Positions 50,093 to 60,600 of a stretch of 64,000 bases of DNA are shown here, one piece after another. Where the stretch lies: NCBI RefSeq assembly GCF_937616625.2, contig NC_065575.1, positions 2,859,501 through 2,923,500 of the forward strand, written 5' to 3'. The translations under genes and the position numbers were made by a program. Below the pieces are notes generated by a model. It was not told where the DNA came from. It ran no database searches and saw nothing but the letters and a program-made list of their open reading frames with translations. Every line of letters begins with the position of its first letter. Position 1 is the stretch's first letter. This DNA comes from Mercurialis annua. Its lineage: Eukaryota; Streptophyta; Magnoliopsida; Malpighiales; Euphorbiaceae.

Positions 50093-51419
50093 TGAAATAC
50101 CCCAAAATATTTTAAGATAATTACGTCGTGCCACGTGTCAAGATTTCCGATAAATTAAATTAAGGAGAATTTAATTTAATTATATCGGGAATTTAGAATA
50201 AATTTTAATAAGTTAGTTAGCGGGATTTGAGGATTTAACTTCAGAAATTAATATAAAATAAAATATAAATCCCGTGACGGAAATTATTTCGCCAAAGTCC
50301 GCGAAATAATTTATAGTATTAGTGGTAAAAGTTTCGAGTCAATCGGAGGCCGTTTAAATTTTGGACGCGGATAAGTTTTGGGCTAAATTGCAACATTTGA
50401 AAAGTTTCAAAGACCAAGTTGCAAATTGATCATTATATATAAGTTTCCTTCAGATGAAGGAATGATACAGAACCTTCATCAGATACATTTCATTTCTTTC
50501 GTTCGTTCTCACCGTTTCTCTCGTACAATCTCCGTTTCTCGTCCGTTTTCGACGTTTAATAACTCGAATCGATCGTATTTCGAAGGACAATCACGGTAAG
50601 CAAGTCGTTTCTCCATTTATTTGAGTATATTTGATGAAAAAACGATTTGAAACGATAGGTTACGGTGAAACCGTATCGCGATTACGTATTCGATTCGTTT
50701 TACACGTTTTTATTGTGTTTTTGGGTAGATTAGGATGCTATATGGATGTTAGATGAGCTCGGGATCGATTTAGCACGTCGATAGGGCCGTTTTCAGCGGT
50801 CGGGGTCGTGCCCACGAAGGTGCACGACGTGCACAACATCAGTGCACGTCGTGCAGGGGCACGACGTGCACCAGTGAGGTGCACGACGTGCACCACCCCT
50901 CCTTTGAAGGGGAATGACCCTAAAAACCTAATTTGATGATTCCCCATCCCGATATCGACTCCCGGACTCCGAAAATGCGAGATTCGGACGTAAAACGAGT
51001 AAATTATGACTAGTTGTTTGGGATGAGTTAGTTTATGGATAAAGACGCTTTGAGGCAACGGACTTCTATCCTACTTCCAGAAGTCTGTATTTTTGAGTAT
51101 GTAAAGAAACAGTACTTTACTCTTAGAGCTGCAGTAGATAAGTATTTTGTCAGTCAGTTTGTATGTAAAGTTTTCTGTAAATATTACTTTAACGTTTTAA
51201 AGTTTTAAACGTTTTACTCTTGCTGCGTTATATATATTGTGACTGCCAGAGGATATGTGTGTCTGGCATGTGTTTCTGCATGACACGTGTCTATGTATGT
51301 CATGCATGACGTTTATGTTTCGCGAAAAATTATCTTATGTTTTTAGGCTTGCTACGGGTTTTGGAGCAACCACTCTCATTCCCTAGCGCCGGTCTCGGCC
51401 CTGAAATTGGGTCGTGACA
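50093..51419 (+). mobile_element. Solo LTR, 1.3 kb, with 5-bp target duplication AAATT
   Basis: It begins TGAAATACCCCAAAAT and ends GGGTCGTGACA (TG...CA). AAATT occurs at 50088-50092 and 51420-51424, a perfect 5-bp duplication. A TATA-like tatatataag lies at about 50437 and a palindrome group with core GCACG-A-CGTGC at 50817-50897. The 3' part (ctagcgccggtctcggccct) resembles the LTR ends of Ty3/gypsy elements. No internal domain remains. It is unrelated in sequence to the LTR at 7351-8964. The minus-strand frame at 50738-51058 is an accident of the repeats. Confidence 0.88.
50817..50897. repeat. Cluster of GTGCACG-A/T-CGTGCAC palindromes in the LTR
   Basis: Four units of about 15 bases, each a palindrome around one central base: ggtgcacgacgtgcac, gtgcacgtcgtgcag, ggcacgacgtgcacc and ggtgcacgacgtgcacc. 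They lie within 80 bases, between the TATA region and the end of the solo LTR. The G+C content is far above that of the surrounding LTR. Confidence 0.85.
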
Positions 51420-51554
51420 AAATTGGACATAATTTAGCTACCTATTCTAATTAGGACTTTAATTACAATAGTGATTAATTAAATAACTAATTAGTTAATG
51501 ACTATAAAACCTTTATTTAGTAGTAAACTGAAAAGGATTATTCAGTAAATACAA

Positions 51555-51794
51555 TTTAGTTATTTTTTACATACTAAAAATTAAATTGGAGATAATTTAG
51601 CTATCTATTCTAATTAGGACTTTAATTACAATAGTGATTAATTAAATAACTAATTAGTTAATGACTATAAAACCTTTAGTTATTTTTTACATACTAAAAA
51701 TTAAATTGGAGATAATTTAGCTAACTATTCTAATTAGGACTTTAATTATAATAGTGATTAATTAAATAACTAATTAGTTAATGAATATAAAACT
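51555..51794. repeat. 120-bp tandem repeats inside the Helitron
   Basis: Units of exactly 120 bases start ttagttattttttacatac at 51555 and 51675. They include ttaaattggagataattt, ctaattaggactttaatta and taactaattagttaatgac. Partial copies are seen at 51420-51520 and, across the solo LTR, at 49925-50092. The single-copy form is present in the Helitron at 7134, so the amplification is specific to this copy. Confidence 0.85.
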
Positions 51795-52822
51795 TTTATT
51801 TAATAGTAAACTGAAAATGATTATTCGGTAAATTTGTCTGTCCCTCCATCCGTGCTTTTATATATGAGGAAATGACGCGTTGTACCTCTTTTTTTCAAAT
51901 TTTTCCATATCTGCCCTCTCATCTTTTAGGGTTTCAGGCGTACGCTTTTTTTAATTTTCTGTTTCCACTTATACGCCTTTTTTCTGACTTTCTTTAGCCG
52001 TCTCGTTTCTTTTTTCTCCGTTTGATTCCACCGTTATCTTCGCCTGTATTTGATTTTCCGGCTGAATCATCCTCTTCTCCATACCTTCTTTAGTCTGACT
52101 ACTCATACTTGCTTCAAGCCCTAATCTAAAGGTAAAATACATGATTTAGGTATTTGAATTTGTTTTTTCAAATTATTGTTTCTCGATTTTTATATTTACT
52201 TATTTTTATTTATGGATTCTCTTTGTGCTTTTAAATTAATTTGTAAAATCAGTCATAAGCTTATTGAATGCCATGATTATATTTTTTTTGTGTTTCTGGA
52301 TTTTTGTCATTTGGTAATTTAGTTTTTTTTTTTTTTTTTTCTTCAATATTTTGTATTCAATTTTGTAGTTGTAATTATGGTGGTGATTTAGGTTCAGATT
52401 TAGGTTTGCCTGTTAAAGAATTTGGTGGAATCTGTATTTATTTTTACTTATGTAAAACCTAGATGTTTAATGTTTCAAGCTTATTTGATTTTATGATTGT
52501 GTATCTCTTCATGCAACTGTCAATTTTTTGATGATATGTATGTAATTATAGATTTTCCAGAATTTTTTATTTAGTTTTTAATGATTGGTAGATTGATTGA
52601 ATCATTTGCAGATATGATTGAATGTTATCTTAGTATGAACATTGTTGCTTTTTTTATTTATTTTTATTACCTGTTATATTTATTTTATCAGAGTACATTT
52701 TTATTTGCTGCAATTTTTTTTACCTTTGTTTATTTTTCTCATTTGTGTTTTTTATTTATAAAGTTTTTAGGAAAATTTGTAAATTGGCTTTGTTGACGTG
52801 ACGCAACCGTTCGTCTATCAAA

Positions 52823-53318
52823 GCTATTGATTTGTCTTCTCCTGCTTATGTTGGCAAAACCAAATTTGAACCTTTTGCTTTGTTTCAAGTTGATGGCTTA
52901 CCAACACAATCTGACAGGTAAATATTTATGTTTGTGTTTTTCATTCATTCATTTATTTCTCTTTTAATGCATATGAATGAGTAGCGTTTTCTCCTAAATT
53001 TGATTAAATGTTCTGGTTACATTTTATTATGCGCTGTTTATGTTATGGTTGTGTTTATGATATTGTAATTTGATTTTTTTCTTTTTGTGATACAATTTGG
53101 TGATTATATTATGTTTCTTCTTTATATGTAGTGATTGTGGTGTATTCTTGGCTGCATTTGCTGAGTACATAATCGAAGGGAGGAAGGTGCCTTTGCGTAT
53201 CTCGATTGAAAATATGAGGTCTAGATATTGTGCTTTGTTGTATGCTCACGCACTGTCAAAGCAACCACCAATGGAGGTAACCAATACTCAAACTGCACCA
53301 ATTGTAGAAGAAGGATGA
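52823..53318 (+). pseudogene. Ulp1-like cysteine protease exons carried by the MULE
   Basis: Two exons (about 52823-52917 and 53132-53318, GT-AG intron) join to read AIDLSSPAYVGKTKFEPFAL, FQVDGLPTQSD, then SDCGVFLAAFAEYIIEGRKV and RSRYCALLYAHALSKQPP. The TQSDSDCGVF block holds the catalytic Cys and the upstream Gln of the C48 (SUMO-protease) family. The His and Asp of the triad should lie N-terminal to this, but I cannot find them: 51866-52800 is non-coding and the frame before 52823 is broken. The exons remain open and end at a TGA after a short acidic tail, so the copy is partial. Full-length transposon-borne ULPs are known in KI-MULEs. Confidence 0.7.
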
Positions 53319-54091
53319 GGGAAAAGGAAGAAGATCAAAGCAGAGATTAAAGACATTGGAGCTCAATCAAAGGTTGAACAAGGCAGGGGGCAAAGGAAGA
53401 TTATCAAAATAGAGAATAAGTGATTTTTTTAATATGAATTATGATACTTTGATACTTTGTCTAAAAATATGAAGTTTGTCGGATTTTTTCTTTCTATTAT
53501 GTTATGATCAGATCTTTATACTCTAATTTTAAATTTTTATATATTTTCACATCTTATGAAATATTTATGATTCTAGTTCATTGAGCTACCAAAAAGCTGC
53601 TCATGAGCTACCATAAAGCTGCTTGAATTTGTAGGTGCTCATGAGCTACCATAAAGCTGCTTAGATTTTTTTATAATTGTACAATAAATTTATTTTTTAA
53701 TTTGAATTTGATGATCTAATCAGAATGTATCTAATAAATATTTAATATAGTAGCTTACTTATGAAAAGAAGTCCATTTTTTTAATATTTTTTTAACATAA
53801 AGACTTATCATAAGGTAAATTTAAACCTTTTCCAAGACCTGATACTAATGAGCTACTAATGAGCTGACCAAAAGCTACTTAAATAATACTTATAGCGAAA
53901 ACCATAACCATATGTGTTTTTCATACGGTTTTACTTGTAATTCATTAATTGCTATCTCTAAATAAAAATAAAAAAACATAAGATATTTTTGAAATGTGTA
54001 TTTATTGAATAATAATTTCATATTCTTGTTTGAATTTGAATCATAAAATCATAATGTATTTAAAAAAAATCAAATAACTAAAGAATTACAA

Positions 54092-56539
54092 TCAATTTTT
54101 TTTTGGGGCATTTTGGCACGTTTTCCTGTTGTGTCCGTAAACTCCGCACCTGCTGCATTTGTTCTGATTTGTAGATTCGCATGGCCCTTTAATTCTCCTC
54201 TTCTTTGGTCTTCCTGACTTGGTTTTTCCATGTGGCGGCAGAACTATTCTCTCTGTAACATTTGTTGGTATGCTAGGCAAGTTTTGATTGTCAACTGGAT
54301 ATACTATCCCTTCATAAGTTTTTAACATCATTTCTTTTTCAAAGTATTATGAACAGTACCTGTAAGGCTCTTGGTGTAGCTCTTTTAGTAATGCCATGAC
54401 ATGTGGACACGAAAGTTTGTCCATTTGAAATCTTCTACAAGTACAAGTTTTTTCTTTCAAATCTACTGTGAATATCAGGTCATGTTCATAAACCGTACTT
54501 AGTTGATCAGTTGATTTTGATACCTGCAATTCAAGATCAGTTACGATTAATGTTTAAAATTACAAAAAATTTATTTAAAAGTCACTGCTAAGCTACTGTC
54601 AAGCTACAAAAATCCAAACTGGACACTCATTTTATCATAAACAGCAACAATTAATTAAAGCCGACACATGTTAATGAACACAAAAGAAACAAATATAAAA
54701 TAAGGGCATACACCAAAATGCACACACATTTTATTAGGATATATAACAAGTAAATCTGACCTTCATTTTCAGCGAATCAATGTAGTTTTCATGTAGCATG
54801 TTTTCAGCTCTTTTTGAAACGCTTGTGAAGGTTGACATGGCTGAGAACCTATTTGTATATGTCCATTCTTGAACCAATGCTCGTAGGTACTCTAACAAAG
54901 GTGTTATTGGTAGTTCCCTTGCACCTCTAATTTTTGCATTCAAAGATTATGCCACATTTGTTGTCATCATCAAATGTCTATTGTTTGTAATATGTGTCCT
55001 CGCCCATTTTGGATACCCCACTTTTTCTAGATACGGCCTTATACGCGCATCCATCTCATCAATTTCAGCCATGTAAAATTCAAATTTATCTTTAGTGTAT
55101 GCCCTTGCTGCTTTGAAAAATGTTTTTTTGAAATCTTTTGATTTCTTCCTGAAATTTGTTTTGAGGTTGTTGTACAAATGAAAGGTGCATATTCCATGGC
55201 TAACTTCAGGATATACCTTTCCAATTGCATTTTTGATGCTCTCATGCCGATCCGAAATAATACACATTCCCTCTCTCAATCCAAATGCCTCTCTTAAATT
55301 TTGAATAAACCATTCCCATGATTCATTATTTTCAGAATCTGCCACTGAAAACGCTAAGGGGAAAATTTTGCCGTTTCCATCTTGTGTACTTGCTGAGAGC
55401 AGTGTTCCACCATAAGCTGACTTTAGAAATGTGCCATCAACTGCTACCAAAGGCATACACGAAGTCCAGCCTTTTATTGAAGCATCTAAAGCCATGAACA
55501 CGTAGAGAAAGCTGTTGTCTTCTGTAGTTTGTAATCTCACAAATGATCCTGGATTTGCAATTTGTAGGAGATATAAATAAGACGGCAGCTTTGCAAATGA
55601 ATCATCGGCTCTTCCTCTTATTTTTTCAAGAGCCATCTCCTTTGATCTATAAGTTTTTGTATAGTTGATGTTTACACCGTAGTCTTCTTTCATGTCCCTC
55701 AATATATCTCCCGGCGTGTAAACTGTTTTTAAACTCAGAAATTTTGACTTAATGCACTTTCCAATGATTGCTGCTGTTGCTTGCCTTTGGTTGCTTGTTC
55801 TTGATTCTAATGGGCAAATATGAACATTGTTCAACTTCCTTATCATGAACATGCTTGTTTTTATTTTTCTTGAAGCTCTTAATTTCCAATCACATCTCTC
55901 ATCCCAACTATCTAAGAAAAACTGTCTTCTACATGACTTCTTCACCTTATATTGGAAGTGATTCTTTATCGCGTAGAAGTTCATAACCGTGCTCAAAGTT
56001 TCTTTGTCTTTGTAAATCTGCCCTTAATCAATTTCTGGATGTTTTCTATTCGATATCACATTCGCGTCATCAAACTTGCTCTCTATCTCTTCGTCCTCGC
56101 CATCAAAGTCATTACTCGCATAGTTTGCGCAAAGGACTGCCTCTGAAATGCTACCGTCTGCTTCTCCATTAAATGACATCATTTCTGACGTAGTTTTTGA
56201 GCTTGAGGCAGCAGCTGTATGAATGCTTCTGATTTGGGTATTAGTCAATAATAAAGTCGAATCAAAGAAGTTGACGTCCCTTTGACTTTTGGCAAATGAT
56301 ATGCACAATGGATACTTTGTGCAATCTCCATCTTGTTTTTTGAGCTCTTTGTAAAAGAATAAAGTAGCATTATCTTGTATCTTCAAAGGTGGATATCCAT
56401 TCTTCACTTGGTACTTGACTTCTATTTCAGTAGCTCTCTGGTTGCTTTCCAGTTGATTATTTAGTTTCTGTAGTAAACTGATGTAGTCACATTCATTCGG
56501 CAAAACCATTCCAGTAACATCAAAATTGATGTAGTCCAT
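54092..56539 (-). pseudogene. mudrA-type transposase, three in-frame stops
   Basis: The frame starts MDYINFDVTGMVLPNECDY at 56539. The N-terminal region ends in an acidic stretch (DFDGEDEEIESKFDD). The MuDR DNA-binding-like part (KKSCRRQFFLDSWDERCDWK) is followed by the MULE transposase core (PLVAVDGTFLKSAYGGTLLS, FSVADSENNESWEWFIQNLR, CIISDRHESIKNAIGKVYPE, GICTFHLYNNLK). Across a GT-AG intron (about 54530-54760) come a SWIM zinc finger (CTCRRFQMDKLSCPHVMALL) and a C-terminal zinc knuckle (CSRCGVYGHNRKTC). TAA stops interrupt one otherwise continuous frame at 56024-56026, 54947-54949 (where AESLN is usual) and 54347-54349. No frameshift is needed. The gene is therefore dead, but only by a few point changes. 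Confidence 0.9.
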
Positions 56540-57626
56540 ACTCTGATTCCACTAATGAATGAATACTGCAATATTTTCCATGTACTAAACAGAAAAATAA
56601 AAATAAAAAAAATCAAAATATGCTTTGAACTTATTCCTAATAAGATTTAACCATGACAGTTAATTTAAAATGCCATAAACTTAATTTGCACACATTGCAG
56701 ACATAATTAATAGAGTTATAAACAACTATATTCAAACAGATCAATCATAATTTTATATAGAGAATTCTTATTTTGTATTTGTCTAAATCTTTTAATGAAA
56801 AACGTTCTTATATAGTGCCAAATATAATTGCACAGTTATAACCTAGAAATCGATTCAAAAATTGCATAAAATAAAACTCATTCATCATAATTGTAATTTA
56901 TTTCAAAGAAAAACCTAAAAAATTTCAGATCTCTCTAAATAGAATGGAAACTAAAACAGAGATATTATAATTTGTTATTACAAAATTGAATCTAATGAAA
57001 AATTACTAAGACATTAATTGAGTAATTGATTAAACTTGAATCACGTACCTGAATTAGATGAGAGATTGAATGCTTGAAGTCAGACAAATACTTGAATATA
57101 CGGGACAAATCTGATTAATTATTCAATTATCTGAAATTTTTGGAGAAATCAGCAGAAATCAGAACAATTTTGGAGATAGTTGTTTTATCTTCAACTTTGA
57201 TTTTTGAATAACCTAATTTTTATTGATTTGAAGAAGAAAACTGCCGTTGTTCATCGGAGAAGATGGAGATATTTAACGGTATTAGAGTCTGTTATGGTGA
57301 AAGGCATATTTGCTATCTTTTAAACAAAAAAGGCGTATATGTGCTAAAGTTTTAATAGAAGAGTGTTTTTGAAAAGTCCAACCCCAATTCAAGCATATAT
57401 GAACAAAGCCCTTTATATATAGTATAGATAGATAAATTAAGCCCTCAAAGAAACAGCAAGTGAAAATTAAATCCATCCGGAAATTCTATTACCAATTAAA
57501 CCCCTTTTAATCAACGAATTAAGGAGAAAAAAATCAACAAAAGCATTTCAGAAGCTGAAGAAACAACACTGCAGTTTTTTTATCAGTAAACTGCGACAAT
57601 TTTTCAAATTTTCCTCAGCAGCAGAA

Positions 57627-60600
57627 ATGCTAAAGGCATATAATAATCTTCCGCCATTGTTAACATCACCCGTTACTGCTCTCAAGCTCTCATTCATCCC
57701 CACTCTCTCCCTCTCTTCTTCTTCTTCACCGACTTCCAAATTTCATACCAATTTATCCACATTTGCCCCACTCAATTTTCTACCCAAAACCCACAAACCC
57801 ACCAAATTTTCTTCTCATTTTTTCAATTGGGTCGCACCCTCTATGCTCGGCCATCAACACTCATGTCCCAAAGGTAATTCTAACAATACCCAGTTCTTGT
57901 TTTTTATGTTTTCATGTGTTTTTGATGGTAAAGATTTGATCTTGATTTGTTGGTTCAGCTGCTTCGTTCAGTTCAGGAAGTGGGTCTAGAGATGGGAGAG
58001 AGATTTTGGTGCAGCACTTGCTTGTTAAAGAAGATGACCTTAAGCTGTTAGTGGAGCTTCAACATAGAGTTGCTAGAGGTGTGTGTCTCTTTGTATTATT
58101 TTTGTATGCTAAGTCTTAATATGTTAGTTCATTTACAAGTGTGTTTTCATGTGAGAAAGGACATGAAATTTTAAAAATTTGAAGTCTGTTTAACCTATTG
58201 TTTGCTAAGTGTAGAAATGCAAGAATTATATTGTATTTAGTTTGGTTTCGTTAATTTTCATGTTCCGAGAGGCCGTGGTTGCTTAAAAGTTTGAAATCGT
58301 GTCAAATTGATATGAATGAATTAATTCACATTCAATTATTGTACATTACCGTTCTAAATGAGGCATAATTCATTAACGAATGAGAAATTGTATTTTGGTG
58401 TTTGCTTAATGTAGGAGAGGATCTGAGTGATCTTGCTGTGGAATATTCTATATGTCCATCCAAAGACGAGGGGGGAATGCTTGGGTGGGTCAAAAAGGGG
58501 GAAATGGTATGTTTATTTTTTTCCCTAAAAACTTCATTTTTCTAGACGTCGCTGGAAACATTCGAATTTGCAATGTTCTTCTGTTAGCTTTTTATTGACA
58601 GTCATCTTTACCGCTAATTGTTTTATCAGTAGTAATGGTTAAATGTCCATAGGTGCCAGAATTTGAGGAAACTGCTTTTGGTGCTCCTTTGAACAAAGTT
58701 GTAAAATGTAAAACTAAATTTGGGTGGCATTTGTTGCAAGTTCTATCTGATAGGTATTCCCTATATTTGGTTTTATCATTGAAAAAGTAATGCCATTGCC
58801 GATTCTTATTTTATCTTGTTATCTCCTTTTGGATCTGTATTTTTTGTTGTCAGAGAAGCATCTGTATTTGAAGACATTCAGCCAAATGAGTTTCATGTTA
58901 AAATGCAAGATCCCGACTTTATTGAGACAGCTCAACTGATTGATGTCCGAGAACCAGATGAAGTGTACGCTCTTTTATTTTAATATAATTCACATATTTT
59001 GGTGATTAGTTGATACTACTTTCTAAATATGCTTAAATCTCCTATGAAGATTCTAAAAGTTTGTCTCTATGTGGATTAATAATCCCAATAATTCTGTTAT
59101 TTGGCTTAAATGAACCATGCTCAAAAATTCAAATATGAACCTCGAAAGACTTAACCATACTGTTGAAGTTCTTGTTGATTTTCTGATTTCAATCCTCATC
59201 CATTTGATTATGAAATCCTTGGAATGTGGGATCTAAAAACAATCTTCTCAAGTAGGAAAACATCTATGATTAATTTTTGATGCCACAATAATTGACGAAC
59301 ACAAGATTATTTCTCAAAATCATATCTTAAACTTCTTACTTTTATCTAAAATTTGTATACACAATAAACTATCTTGTATAATTATTTCTTAAGCTGGACT
59401 GCTGGACTTTGTTTTTTGGACGGTTAGGCCAATAGAACATACGTGCAGACGTCCAGTGAAATTCAAGTTGAATGTTAGAGTTGATGATGTAATCATTTAA
59501 ACTGTAACTCAACTTGAAATGGTCCCTCAATTCAAGATGTTGCAATAGTTATCTCTAATATTTGGATGAGAATAAATTAGGTACTTTTCCTGAGATTAAT
59601 CTTTAAGATTTGTAATCTTTGTTACAATTCATATCTTTTCCCTCTTTTATGGCCTCTACAATATGTCTGATTGTTCTCATCCTTTTACTGCTGTAGAGAA
59701 AAAGCTTCGCTACAAGGTTTTCAGATCCTTCCCCTCCGACAGTTTGGAAGCTGGGCATCAGAAATAACTACCAAGTTTGATCCTCAAAAGGATACCTATG
59801 TTCTCGTATGTACTTTCCTTCTCTTTTACGCAAAGAATCCCTCTTAAGCTGTTTTTTATGCTGTCTTAATATATATTCATTTTTTCTTGATGCTTGATTT
59901 AGAAGATTTCACATGCACATGTAGAAGCAAAGAGGAAACGCGATCTTCTGTTTTGTGCATGTTGCAGTATCTTATTCTGTTTTTCTTATATCTTAAGTGA
60001 CCTAGTTTTTTATATATGATTTTTTGAGGTTGTCAGTATCTTTCTTGGTAGGATTATGTGTGAATAATGCTTTATGATTGCGTTTTCTTTGACACGCACC
60101 TTATCTGATGAATCAATAATGAATACATAGCCATTTAACGAACTCAAAGTACTCTTCTCTCGATTATGATCAAGTTATTGACTGACAAGAGATTTTTTTG
60201 AATTAGCTAGTGGCATCTTCTTTTAGATCACAGACAACCAGGATTTGATACTGGTTAAAACCATAAAGGATTGTAGGCCACCTCGTTTCAAAAATTGAGT
60301 TTCATGTTATCCTTATTCTTAAAATTGTGTCAAGACAAACAGACAGTTTGGAAAGATATAAAGCTTGTTATCCTGTTTTGGATGACTGGATTAAAGCCAT
60401 GTATGATTCATAGAATTGATAAGGAATAGAATAACTATCACATATGGAAAATAGCTATGTATTAAAACTCAATATCTGTTAAACATTGTTAAAAGCAAAT
60501 TTTGAAGTCATAATTTTACTAAAAAACGATTTTTATTGAAATTTGACTGCTAATGGGATTTTTCAGTTCCAATGATATCTGAATTATAACAAGATAGAAT

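Larger units (their letters stand above)
51866..57411 (-). mobile_element. Mutator-like element of the KI-MULE (Kaonashi) type
   Basis: A 5546-bp insertion flanked by a perfect 9-bp duplication TTTATATAT (51857-51865 and 57412-57420). Removing the element and one copy restores the Helitron 5' terminus exactly. It carries a mudrA-type transposase gene on the minus strand (54092-56539) and Ulp1-protease exons on the plus strand (52823-53318). The ends (GAGGAAATGACGCG... and ...GAACAAAGCCC) are not inverted repeats. A mudrA gene, a ULP-like gene and missing TIRs are the known traits of Kaonashi/KI-MULEs. Sub-terminal regions at 51870-52800 and 56540-57411 are T/A-rich and non-coding. Repeats of gagctaccataaagctgctt lie at 53583-53665. 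Confidence 0.88.
49593..57428 (-). mobile_element. Minus-strand Helitron broken by a solo LTR and a MULE
   Basis: Read on the minus strand, the 5' end is TCTATACT (57428-57421). It continues on the far side of the MULE as ATATATAAAAGCACGG from 51865 down. The 3' end is the hairpin ACGTGC-ATA-GCACGT (about 49610-49624), then aatgcgaaaCTAG at 49593. The flanks are A (complement of 57429) and T (complement of 49592). The core matches the Helitron at 7134-9250. Only about 0.95 kb is Helitron; the rest is the insertions at 50093-51419 and 51866-57411. It has no coding genes of its own. Confidence 0.87.

Noticed and set aside
50738..51058. 106-codon minus-strand frame
   Set aside because: Inside a solo LTR, spanning its palindrome cluster; not a gene.
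52581..52796. 71-codon + strand frame in the MULE
   Set aside because: Translation is a hydrophobic F/Y/L run from T-rich sub-terminal DNA and is not in continuity with the Ulp1 exons.
57421..57430. AGTATAGATAGATA as a separate Helitron start beside STR12
   Set aside because: It is the displaced outer tip of the same Helitron whose remainder lies before 51865; the 9-bp duplication joins them.
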